Below are positions 57,291 to 64,000 of a stretch of DNA of 64,000 bases, piece by piece. The stretch covers positions 744,001 through 808,000 of the forward strand of contig NZ_CP075185.1 in the NCBI RefSeq assembly GCF_020510685.1. Reading direction: 5' to 3'. Below the pieces are notes generated by a model, which saw only the letters and a list, made by a program, of their open reading frames with translations, did not search any database and was not told the DNA's origin. The DNA is from Dechloromonas denitrificans. Its GTDB lineage: Bacteria; Pseudomonadota; Gammaproteobacteria; Burkholderiales; Rhodocyclaceae. Position numbers and translations under genes: made by a program. How positions within the stretch are numbered: position 1 is the stretch's first letter; each line of letters starts with the position of its first letter.

Positions 57291-58051
57291 GTCGCACCTT
57301 TGGCGCCATTATCATCGGCGACGAGATCCTGTCCGGCAAGCGGCAGGACAAGCACTTCGCGAAAATTGCCGAAATGCTCGGGGTGCGCGGCCTGCGCCTG
57401 TCCTGGGTCGAGTATCTGGGTGATGACCGGGAGCGCCTGGCCGCCACCTTCAAGCGCACGATGGCAGCCGGCGACGTGGTGTTTTCCTGCGGCGGCATCG
57501 GCAATACGCCAGACGACCACACCCGGCAGGCCGCCGCGGCCGCCCTCGGCGTCGGATTGGAACTGCATCCGGAGGGCTACGAGGAGCTGAAGGCCCGCTT
57601 CGCCGGCGAGGAGGTCACCGATCAGCGTCGGCAACTGGTCACCTTCCCGGCCGGCGTCCGGATCATTCCCAATCCCTTCAACCGCATTCCCGGCTTCACG
57701 GCCAACGAGCACTACTTCGTGCCGGGCTTTCCGCAGATGGCCCATCCGATGATCGAATGGGCGCTCGATACCCATTACCGCGATCTGTTCAAGCCGGTCG
57801 ACGGTGTCGTGGAAAAAGCCTTCCTGCTGACCGGCCCCAATGTCTATGAAAGTGCGCTGCTCGATCTGATGGAACGGATCGTCCGCGACTATCCGGCGCT
57901 CCGCCTTTTTTCTCTGCCTTCGTTGATCGGCCATGAGCGGAAACATCTGGAACTCGGCGTCGAAGGCGAGCCGGGCTTGGTGGACCAGGCAATGGAAGAA
58001 ATCCGCCGCGAGATCGAGCGGCGCGGCATTGTCTGGACCTGGCGCCCCTGA
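57287..58051 (+). CDS. CinA-like molybdopterin-binding domain protein
   Basis: 254 residues. The MoCF-type fold has IIIGDEILSGKRQDKH, LGDDRERLA and VVFSCGGIGNTPDDHTRQA, as in the N-domain of CinA; the C-terminal deamidase domain is absent. The length and the missing deamidase make it the short form often found next to other genes rather than recA. The start overlaps the EI24 stop (ATGA). The function of the short form is unclear. A strong terminator follows. Confidence 0.87.
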   Translation: MSRTFGAIIIGDEILSGKRQDKHFAKIAEMLGVRGLRLSWVEYLGDDRERLAATFKRTMAAGDVVFSCGGIGNTPDDHTRQAAAAALGVGLELHPEGYEELKARFAGEEVTDQRRQLVTFPAGVRIIPNPFNRIPGFTANEHYFVPGFPQMAHPMIEWALDTHYRDLFKPVDGVVEKAFLLTGPNVYESALLDLMERIVRDYPALRLFSLPSLIGHERKHLELGVEGEPGLVDQAMEEIRREIERRGIVWTWRP

Positions 58052-58074
58052 GTTGCGGGGCGTTCGGCAGACGT

Positions 58075-58104
58075 AAAAAAGCCCGCGAATGTCGCGGGCT
58101 TTTT
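58075..58104. terminator. Bidirectional terminator between the CinA-like and phasin genes
   Basis: Stem GCCCGCGA / TCGCGGGC with an ATG loop is flanked by six A and five T. It lies between convergent genes. Confidence 0.92.
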
Positions 58105-58124
58105 GTAGGGCCGGAGGCGCCGAA

Positions 58125-58691
58125 TTACTTGGCGGTGCTCTTCTTGGCAGCAGCGGTCGTCGCGCTGACGGCCTTGCCGGTTGCCTTGGAGGCGGTCTGG
58201 ATATTGGTTTCGGCGAGATCGGACATCTGCTTGGCCATCGCGGTCATGCTGTCGAAAGCCTTGCTCGATGCGTCGAGCATGGATTGCATGGTGGCGGCGA
58301 AGAAGTCACCACCGACCGGGGCCGAGGACTTGGCCTTGGCGACGGCGCTGTTGGCGGTCTTGCTGAAGGTGCTGTACTGGGCTTCCATCACCGAAGTGAT
58401 TTCCTTCTGCATCTCGCTGACCAGCTCGTAAACGTTGCGCGAGTAGTCAACCAGCTTTTCCATATTCGGCTTGGCCAGTTCGCTGTTCAGCTTGGCGGCT
58501 TCATTGGCATCCTTGGCGGCCAGCAGTTGCTGGGTTCCGGCCACGGTGTTGTTGAAGAATTCGCGGGAAGCGGCCATGTTCAGGGCGGTCAGACGCTCGA
58601 CGCCATTGAAGGCGGTGCGCAGCAGGGCTGTCATGATTTCGGCGTTGGCTTGTTGGGCGGCAGTCAGTTGTTCGAAATTCGGGTTGCTCAT
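58125..58691 (-). CDS. phaP: Phasin family protein, second copy
   Basis: 188 residues that coat polyhydroxyalkanoate granules and control their number and size. The amphipathic helical body (NMAASREFFNNTVAGTQQLLAAKDANEAAKL) and Ala/Lys-rich tail (SATTAAAKKSTAK) are phasin features. The ATG at 58691 has GGAG 6 bases upstream. It lies 75 bases downstream of the other phasin gene with a terminator between them, so it has either read-through or its own promoter. Confidence 0.9.
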   Translation of the reverse strand: MSNPNFEQLTAAQQANAEIMTALLRTAFNGVERLTALNMAASREFFNNTVAGTQQLLAAKDANEAAKLNSELAKPNMEKLVDYSRNVYELVSEMQKEITSVMEAQYSTFSKTANSAVAKAKSSAPVGGDFFAATMQSMLDASSKAFDSMTAMAKQMSDLAETNIQTASKATGKAVSATTAAAKKSTAK

Positions 58692-58731
58692 CATCTTCTC
58701 CAGTATATTTTTGGTGGAACAGGATGCAACA

Positions 58732-58756
58732 AAGCCCCCGCTTGCGGCGGGGGCTT
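58732..58756 (-). terminator. Terminator between the two phasin genes
   Basis: A 10-bp perfect stem (AAGCCCCCGC / GCGGGGGCTT) with a 5-base loop is followed on the minus strand by TTGTTGC. It lies 11 bases past the first phasin stop. Confidence 0.8.
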
Positions 58757-58766
58757 CTAGGAACAA

Positions 58767-59330
58767 TTACTTGCTCTTCTTGCCGGCAGCGGCAGAGGCG
58801 CCGACAGCCTTGACCGTCGCGTTGGTGGCGGCGGCAACATTGGCTTCGGTGATTTCGGCAACTTGCTTGGCAGCCTTGTTCAGGTTGTCGAAAGCGGAGT
58901 TGGCGGCAGCAATGGCGGACTTGACGGCAGCAACGGCAACGTCAGAACCAGCCGGAGCGGACTTGGCAGCCTTGTCCAGCAGTTCGGCAACTTGCTTCTG
59001 GAAACCACCAAACTGGCCTTCCAGGGTCTTGGACAGTTCTTCCTGAGCCTGGGCGGAGATTTCATAAACGGAACGGGAATAGGCCACGGCCTTTTCAACG
59101 TTCGGCTGGGCCAGGGAAGCCTGGATGGACAGGGCTTCTTGCACGTCCTTGGCGCCGAGCAGGGCCTTGGTGCCGGAGACGGAGTCTTCCAGAACGGAAC
59201 GGGCGGTGTTCAGGTTCAGGGCAGCGATACGCTCGGCGGAAGCCAGGGCGGCGTTGGCCAGGGACAGCAGGGAATCAACAGCGGTTTTGTTGGCGGAAGC
59301 GAGTTGCTCGGGATTGGTGAAGTAAGTCAT
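58767..59330 (-). CDS. phaP: Phasin family protein, first copy
   Basis: 187 residues. The helical surface-active body includes ANAALASAERIAALNLNTARSVLEDSVSGTKALL and AYSRSVYEISAQAQEELSKTLEGQF, and the Ala/Lys tail ends AAAGKKSK. It is clearly related to the neighbouring phasin, so a tandem duplication is likely. The ATG has AGGAGAT 6 bases upstream. A near-consensus promoter with flanking repeats lies upstream. Confidence 0.92.
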   Translation of the reverse strand: MTYFTNPEQLASANKTAVDSLLSLANAALASAERIAALNLNTARSVLEDSVSGTKALLGAKDVQEALSIQASLAQPNVEKAVAYSRSVYEISAQAQEELSKTLEGQFGGFQKQVAELLDKAAKSAPAGSDVAVAAVKSAIAAANSAFDNLNKAAKQVAEITEANVAAATNATVKAVGASAAAGKKSK

Positions 59331-59398
59331 GGGTTATCTCCTAAATGAAAAGTCATGCGAAACAGTCAGAACCGTTGCAGTGCTTTTTTTAGCACATG

Positions 59399-59409
59399 TT
59401 GCACCGCAC
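59399..59409. promoter_or_regulatory. Half-operator candidate downstream of the phasin -10 box
   Basis: TTGCACCGCAC here is the inverted counterpart of GTGCGGTGCA at 59458-59467. It lies between the -10 box and the phasin start. Together the two could hold a repressor across the promoter. Confidence 0.4.
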
Positions 59410-59419
59410 CATGGATCCA

Positions 59420-59447
59420 ATTATAGGATTGATTGTGGCATTGTCAA
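59420..59447 (-). promoter_or_regulatory. Sigma-70 promoter of the phasin genes
   Basis: On the minus strand TTGACA (59447-59442) and TATAAT (59425-59420) are both perfect consensus boxes separated by 16 bases. The leader to the phasin start is about 80 bases. This fits very strong expression, as known for phasins. Confidence 0.85.
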
Positions 59448-59455
59448 CAATTTTT

Positions 59456-59470
59456 TTGTGCGGTGCACAA
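59456..59470. promoter_or_regulatory. Palindromic operator candidate at the phasin promoter
   Basis: TTGTGC-GGT-GCACAA is a perfect 6-bp inverted repeat with a 3-base spacer, 8 bases upstream of the -35 box. Phasin genes of PHA producers are commonly repressed by PhaR, which binds TGC/GCA-rich sites. The assignment is inference. Confidence 0.5.
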
Positions 59471-59559
59471 AAAATGTAAGCCGATGAATAGATGGAAGGT
59501 TTCAGGCCCTTTTGGCCCGATCCCGGGTGGCGATTCAATATGCTCCCGGGATGGATGCA

Positions 59560-60162
59560 CTACGGCTGTGCGGCCGGTATGCTCAGGCCGCCAGCGCCCT
59601 TGAGCTCCAGGTTTTCGCTGCGCGAAGTGGGGCGTTCCGGCTCGCCGCCTTTGTTTTTGGGCTGAATCACGGCGCGCACGCGGGTTGGCGGCGCTTTCGG
59701 ATCGCGCTTCTCGCCGGCCGTCACCAGATATTTTTCGCTGATCGCGTCGTACCAGATGTAATCGCCCTGCACCTGATCTTCGCCGCTCTTCACCCAGGCC
59801 CGGTGGAACAGTTCGGCGATTTCGCTGTTGCTGTTGTACTCGATGCGCTCGGCTTCCCCTTCCATGTACTCTTCCTTGCCTTCGCGCTTCTGGCGGAAGC
59901 GGGCGAGGCCATCCTTGCCGCCGAAGGCGGTCCCTTTCTGGAAGCCGTAACGGTCTTCGGTAACCACGACGCGGTCAGCCTTCAGCGTCATCGTTCCTTT
60001 GGTGATCAGCACGTCGCCTTCAAGGATCTGGATTTTCTTGGCATCGTCGATCGAAACCCGGTTGGCTTCAAGTTGCATCGGCTTGTCGCGGTCGGCCCGT
60101 TCCGCCAGGGCTGGCTGAGTGGTGAGAAGGCAGAGAGTGAGTGTGGCGAGACGAATGATCAT
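59560..60162 (-). CDS. lptA: LPS-transport periplasmic protein LptA
   Basis: 200 residues. LptA forms the periplasmic bridge that carries lipopolysaccharide from LptC to LptD. The signal peptide (IIRLATLTLCLLTTQPALA) is followed by the beta-jellyroll OstA domain with PMQLEANRVSIDDAKKIQILEGDV and YMEGEAERIEYNS. It overlaps the lptC stop by 4 bases. lptB, usually next, is not downstream; the phasin pair is. Confidence 0.93.
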   Translation of the reverse strand: MIIRLATLTLCLLTTQPALAERADRDKPMQLEANRVSIDDAKKIQILEGDVLITKGTMTLKADRVVVTEDRYGFQKGTAFGGKDGLARFRQKREGKEEYMEGEAERIEYNSNSEIAELFHRAWVKSGEDQVQGDYIWYDAISEKYLVTAGEKRDPKAPPTRVRAVIQPKNKGGEPERPTSRSENLELKGAGGLSIPAAQP

Positions 60163-60740
60163 GGCGTTGCCCTCGGGCGAATGTAGAGCCCGGTCACCTG
60201 CGATTGCAGAACGAGCGTGGAGGTATTGTTGTCGAGATGCGCGCCGACGCCCTTGATCCAGGACTGGCCCTGGGTAATTTCGACCGGGCTGTTGGTGAAG
60301 GCAAAGCCGGCATCCGGCTGGGTGGTGAGGTCCGGCATGCGAGCGACCATGGCTGGGCGATCGGCGGTTGCGGTACGGGTCAGCGTGACGTCGTCCCAGA
60401 GAAAAATGGTTTCGCCCTTCGATGTCACCTTGGCATGTTTGGCGATGACTTCGACCGGGGCGGCATCGGGCCGGTAGCTGATCAGTTTGGGGGCGGTCAG
60501 TTCGGAACTGTCGTCGTCCGGGTAATGCACCAGATATGGGGCGATCAGCCGGTACTTGACCTGGCCGCTGTCGTCAAAACGACGGACCATGAAATTTTCG
60601 GCGATGGCGTCCGGGTCGTGCCGGAGTTTGCCGTCGTTGGCGAGTTCATCCTGACCGATGACTTTTTGCAGCCAAAAAGTCAGGCCGGCGAGCAGCGCCA
60701 GCAGAATGATCGGAAAGAGTTGGCTGGGCCAGTGCTTCAT
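60159..60740 (-). CDS. lptC: LPS-transport inner-membrane protein LptC
   Basis: 193 residues: one N-terminal membrane anchor (QLFPIILLALLAGLTFWLQ) and a periplasmic jellyroll with NFMVRRFDDSGQVKYRL and the later SPVEITQGQSWIKGVG. It docks LPS from LptBFG onto LptA. The start overlaps the kdsC stop and the stop overlaps the lptA start, so the operon is tightly coupled. Confidence 0.92.
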   Translation of the reverse strand: MKHWPSQLFPIILLALLAGLTFWLQKVIGQDELANDGKLRHDPDAIAENFMVRRFDDSGQVKYRLIAPYLVHYPDDDSSELTAPKLISYRPDAAPVEVIAKHAKVTSKGETIFLWDDVTLTRTATADRPAMVARMPDLTTQPDAGFAFTNSPVEITQGQSWIKGVGAHLDNNTSTLVLQSQVTGLYIRPRATP

Positions 60741-61264
60741 CGGGCGTCGAGATAGGGGGCGAAAGCGGCATCGAGCTTGCCCTGGGCGGCGAGGATCAAT
60801 TCAACGGCCTCGCGCACGGCGCCGTGGCCGCCGCCGGCGTCGGTCACGGCGTGGGCGCGCTCCTTGACGATGGGACGGGCGTTGGCCGGGGCGATGGCCA
60901 GACCGCACTGGGTCATGGCCGGCAGATCGATCAGGTCGTCGCCCATGAAGGCGCAGTCCGGCCAGTGCAGGCCTAGCTTGTCGAGCAGGCCGCCGACGAC
61001 GGCGCGCTTGTCGGCAACGCCCTGATAGACATGTTCGATGCCGAGGTCGGCGGCGCGGGCGGCAACGACGCCTGAGGTCCGGCCGGTGACGATAGCTAGT
61101 TCGATGCCGGCACGCTGCATCATCTTCAGGCCGAGGCCATCCTGAACATTGAAGGTTTTCAGTTCGCCACCGTTATCGGTGTAGTGCAGGCCGCCATCGG
61201 TCATCACGCCGTCGATATCGAAGGCGACGAGTTTGATGCGGGCGGCGCGGGCGGTGGTGTCCAT
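60737..61264 (-). CDS. kdsC: 3-deoxy-D-manno-octulosonate 8-phosphate phosphatase
   Basis: 175 residues of the cap-less HAD phosphatase family that frees Kdo from Kdo-8-phosphate. DIDGVMTDGG holds the nucleophile Asp and acid/base Asp; FMGDDLIDLPAM is the metal-binding motif. It shares one base with the kdsD stop and overlaps lptC by 4 bases. The product feeds LPS inner-core synthesis. Confidence 0.94.
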   Translation of the reverse strand: MDTTARAARIKLVAFDIDGVMTDGGLHYTDNGGELKTFNVQDGLGLKMMQRAGIELAIVTGRTSGVVAARAADLGIEHVYQGVADKRAVVGGLLDKLGLHWPDCAFMGDDLIDLPAMTQCGLAIAPANARPIVKERAHAVTDAGGGHGAVREAVELILAAQGKLDAAFAPYLDAR

Positions 61265-62262
61265 CAGATAACTTTCGCAGTGAACAGGTCGTGCATGTTG
61301 AGCGCGCCGACCAGAACGCCGTCGGCGTCGACGACGAGCAGGGCGTTGATGCGCAGGCGTTCCATCATCTCGACGGCTTCGACGGCGAGTCGATTAGGCC
61401 GGATGGTGCGCGGCGCGGGATGCATCACCGAAGCGATGTCGCCCTGACGCAGGTCGATGCGCTTTTCAAAAGCGCGGCGCAAATCGCCATCGGTAAAGAT
61501 GCCGAGCGTCTTGCCGGCCGGGTCGGTGATGGCGACCAGGCCGAGGCCGCCGTGCGACATGGCGACGATGGCCTCGGTCAGGTCGGTCGCCGGGGCAACG
61601 GCGGGTACCTTGTCGCCCGGGCGCATGACGTCGCAGACGCGGGTCAGCAAACGGCGGCCGAGCGAACCGCCGGGATGCGAGCGGGCGAAGTCGTCGGGGC
61701 CGAAGCCGCGGGCGTCGAGCAGGGCGACGGCGAGCGCGTCGCCGAGCGCCAGCGCCGCCGTGGTGCTGGCGGTCGGTGCCAGGTTGTGCGGACAGGCCTC
61801 CTGTTCAACGGCGGCGTCGAGATGGATGTCGGCTTCGCGGGCCAGCGTCGAGCTCGGCACGCCGGTCATCGAAATCAGCCGGGCCCCCTGGCGCTTGATC
61901 AGCGGCACGATGCGTAGCAATTCTTCCGATTCGCCGGAGTTGGAGAGGGCGAGCAGCACGTCGTCGCGGGTAATCATGCCGAGGTCGCCATGGCTGGCTT
62001 CGGCCGGGTGAACGAAATAGGCCGGGGTGCCGGTGCTGGCCATGGTCGCCGCAATCTTGCGGGCGATGTGGCCGGATTTGCCCATGCCGCTGACGATCAG
62101 GCGGCCATGGCTGTTGATGATCAGTTCGACGGCCTTGGCGAAATCGCCGTCAAGACGGTCGATCAGGGCAGCGACCGCGGCGGCCTCGATGCTCAGGGTC
62201 TGGCGACCCAGTTCCAGAGCGCGTTCCGGCGAAAAACGAAGGGCGGGTGGGCTTGGGTTCAT
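61264..62262 (-). CDS. kdsD: D-arabinose 5-phosphate isomerase
   Basis: 332 residues. Converts ribulose 5-phosphate to arabinose 5-phosphate, the first step to Kdo. The SIS sugar-isomerase domain has GRLIVSGMGKSGHIARKIAATMASTGTPAYFVHPAEASHGDLG. Two CBS domains form the C-terminal third. The ATG at 62262 begins the family-like sequence; upstream in-frame sequence overlaps the divergent antiporter gene. Confidence 0.94.
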   Translation of the reverse strand: MNPSPPALRFSPERALELGRQTLSIEAAAVAALIDRLDGDFAKAVELIINSHGRLIVSGMGKSGHIARKIAATMASTGTPAYFVHPAEASHGDLGMITRDDVLLALSNSGESEELLRIVPLIKRQGARLISMTGVPSSTLAREADIHLDAAVEQEACPHNLAPTASTTAALALGDALAVALLDARGFGPDDFARSHPGGSLGRRLLTRVCDVMRPGDKVPAVAPATDLTEAIVAMSHGGLGLVAITDPAGKTLGIFTDGDLRRAFEKRIDLRQGDIASVMHPAPRTIRPNRLAVEAVEMMERLRINALLVVDADGVLVGALNMHDLFTAKVI

Positions 62263-62314
62263 GGGCGGGCAACGGTTATGATGGTCGAAGTATACCCGAA
62301 TCGCGAAAGTCCCC

Positions 62315-64000
62315 TTGAGCACACTGTCTCTCGTCCTCCTGCTGCTTGGTGCCTCGGTTTTGGCCGTGGTCATCTTCCGCCGCTTCAACCTGCCGCCGGT
62401 ACTCGGCTACCTGTTTGTCGGCAGCATCATCGGCCCGCATGCACTGAATTTGATGAACGACATGTACCGGGCCGAGTATCTCGCGGAGTTCGGCGTGGTT
62501 TTCCTGATGTTCTCGATCGGCCTCGAGTTCTCGTTGCCCAAACTCTATGCGATGAAGCGCATCGTTTTCGGCCTGGGTCTGCTGCAGGTCGTCATCACGA
62601 TGCTGTTGACCGCGTTGCTGGTCATCGGGCTGGGTATCGGCTGGCAACTGGGCATCGCCCTCGGCGGTGTTTTTGCGATGTCGTCGACAGCGGTGCTGAC
62701 CAAGCTGCTGGCCGAGCGGATGCAGCTCAATTCGGCGCATGGCCGCGAAATCATGGGCGTGCTGCTGTTCCAGGATCTGGCGGTGGTGCCGATGCTGGTG
62801 ATCATTCCCTCGTTGACCCAGCCGCCCGAAAAACTGGCGGTGTTGCTGGCGATTGCCTTGCTCAAGGCGATTGTCGTTCTGGCGGTGATTCTGGTCTTTG
62901 GCCAGCGCCTGATGCGCAAGTGGTTCCACTTCGTCGCCCGGGCCAAGTCTTCCGAGGTGTTCGTCCTCAACGTGCTGCTGATCACGCTCAGTCTGGCCAC
63001 TCTGACCGAACTGGCCGGTTTGTCGCTGGCGCTCGGCGCCTTCGTCGCCGGCATGTTGATTTCGGAAACCGAATTCCGCATGCAGGTGGAGGATGACATC
63101 AAGCCGTTCCGCGACGTGTTGATGGGGCTGTTTTTCGTGACCATCGGGGTGAAACTCGATCTGCACATCCTGGTCGGCTTGTGGTGGCAGGTGCTCCTGG
63201 TTTTGGTCGCTCTGCTGACCTTCAAAAGCCTGATCGTCGGGTTGCTCTCCTGGCGTCTGGGGGCGACGCCGGGGAATGCCATGCGCTCGGCCCTCTGGCT
63301 ATGTGCCGGCGGTGAATTCGGTTTCGTGCTGCTCGGCGAAATCGCCCACATGCCGAAAGCCATTGAGCAAATCGCGCTGACGGCGCTGGTGCTTTCGATG
63401 TTGATCGCCCCCTTCATCGTGCAATACAGCGAGAAGCTGGTGATGCGTTTTGTCGCCAACGAATGGCTGATGCGCTCGATGCAGCTGACGCAGATCGCCG
63501 CCCAGTCGATGGGGACCGAAAAGCACGCAATCCTCTGCGGCTTCGGGCGAAACGGTCAGTATCTGGCCCGCTTTCTCAGTCAGGAAGGGGTTGGCTACAT
63601 CGCCATGGATCTCGACCCGGATCGGGTCCGCGAAGCGGCGGCCGGTGGCGAGAGCGTCGTTTTTGGCGACGCCGGACGCAAGGAAGTCCTGATCGCCGCC
63701 GGGTTGATGCGGGCCAGTGTGGTCATTGTCACGATGAGCGATACGTCGCTCGCCGAGCGGGTGCTGCACCACGTCCAGGAATTGCGCCCGGATCTGCCGG
63801 TGGTGGTGCGGACTTCCGATGAGCGCGACATGGCCCGTCTGTCCAAAGCCGGCGCGGCGGAGGTCGTGCCGGAAATGCTCGAAGCCAGCCTGATGCTGGC
63901 TTCACATGCGCTGGTCCTGGTTGGCGTGCCGATCAATCGGGTTTTGAAGCGCATCCGGCAAATCCGTTCGCAACGTTACCGTCTCCTTCGCGGTTTCTAT
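62315..64000 (+). CDS. KefB/KefC-type K+/H+ antiporter (partial)
   Basis: The first 562 residues; the gene runs off the right edge. The CPA2 transporter domain has about 12 membrane segments with NLPPVLGYLFVGSIIGP, VFLMFSIGLEFS and GVLLFQDLAVVPM. A cytoplasmic RCK/TrkA-N nucleotide-binding domain begins at HAILCGFGRNGQYLARFL (near residue 405). The TTG at 62315 is the only plausible start because the frame is stopped at 62279-62281 with no ATG after it. It diverges from kdsD across 52 bases, which must hold both promoters. It is probably glutathione-gated or pH-regulated potassium efflux. Confidence 0.92.
   Translation, partial: MSTLSLVLLLLGASVLAVVIFRRFNLPPVLGYLFVGSIIGPHALNLMNDMYRAEYLAEFGVVFLMFSIGLEFSLPKLYAMKRIVFGLGLLQVVITMLLTALLVIGLGIGWQLGIALGGVFAMSSTAVLTKLLAERMQLNSAHGREIMGVLLFQDLAVVPMLVIIPSLTQPPEKLAVLLAIALLKAIVVLAVILVFGQRLMRKWFHFVARAKSSEVFVLNVLLITLSLATLTELAGLSLALGAFVAGMLISETEFRMQVEDDIKPFRDVLMGLFFVTIGVKLDLHILVGLWWQVLLVLVALLTFKSLIVGLLSWRLGATPGNAMRSALWLCAGGEFGFVLLGEIAHMPKAIEQIALTALVLSMLIAPFIVQYSEKLVMRFVANEWLMRSMQLTQIAAQSMGTEKHAILCGFGRNGQYLARFLSQEGVGYIAMDLDPDRVREAAAGGESVVFGDAGRKEVLIAAGLMRASVVIVTMSDTSLAERVLHHVQELRPDLPVVVRTSDERDMARLSKAGAAEVVPEMLEASLMLASHALVLVGVPINRVLKRIRQIRSQRYRLLRGFY

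Noticed and set aside
59511..59552. Hairpin-like repeats after lptA (ATCCCGGG / CCCGGGAT)
   Set aside because: The loop is 18 bases and no T run follows, so it is not supported as a terminator.

Overview
The window is high-GC bacterial chromosome, dense with operons, and reads like a betaproteobacterium of the Rhodocyclales type (Dechloromonas/Azonexus-like). That placement is inference. It rests on the porin C-terminus ending in Phe, the rplU-rpmA-obgE-proB order, a kdsD-kdsC-lptC-lptA operon divergent from a KefB-type antiporter, PHA genes (PhaJ-type hydratase, two phasins), a NafY/NifX-type FeMo-cofactor protein, and abundant c-di-GMP and two-component signalling. No rRNA, tRNA, CRISPR array, insertion sequence or complete prophage was seen.

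Layout: 0-5 kb holds the tail of a porin gene, then proB, obgE, rpmA and rplU (minus strand) and a FKBP/pseudouridine synthase pair (plus strand). 5-10.4 kb is a minus-strand block with a PhaJ-like hydratase and a MacAB-like exporter (adaptor, ATPase, two permeases). 10.4-16.5 kb is a signalling cluster: hybrid histidine kinase, HD-GYP response regulator, outer-membrane channel, small phosphate-binding-like protein. 16.5-18.5 kb has a structured leader, a RidA-family gene and an MFS transporter. 18.6-21.8 kb is the most accessory-looking part: a NERD nuclease-helicase, an AT-rich membrane protein gene and a gene that has apparently lost its start. 22-27.5 kb holds an MFS transporter, nudC, a nucleotide-sugar dehydrogenase and small enzymes. 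27.5-30.4 kb is a second kinase/HD-GYP pair. 30.6-36.3 kb contains a phage-like small membrane protein and a plus-strand cluster: a PNPOx-fold protein, a PNPOx-GAF-(probable winged helix) protein, E1 alpha and beta of a thiamine-dependent dehydrogenase, and a cytochrome c. 36.3-45 kb is a minus-strand housekeeping block (peptidases, pyrF, an orphan adenine methyltransferase, glnS, a chemoreceptor) plus crcB. 45-51.4 kb holds a double-nitroreductase SagB-like protein, an orphan NafY-like gene and small enzymes. 51.5-64 kb has hrpA, an Ala-rich protein, an EI24 protein, a CinA-like protein, two phasin genes, lptA/lptC/kdsC/kdsD and the start of a KefB-type antiporter.

Working together: PhaJ and the phasins point to polyhydroxyalkanoate storage. 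The kds/lpt operon makes Kdo and moves LPS. Two separate kinase plus HD-GYP units suggest c-di-GMP output. The most promising candidates for undescribed biology are the NERD nuclease-helicase with its AT-rich partner, the E1 alpha-beta/cytochrome cluster led by the PNPOx-GAF regulator-like protein, and the hybrid kinase/HD-GYP/porin/binding-protein cluster.
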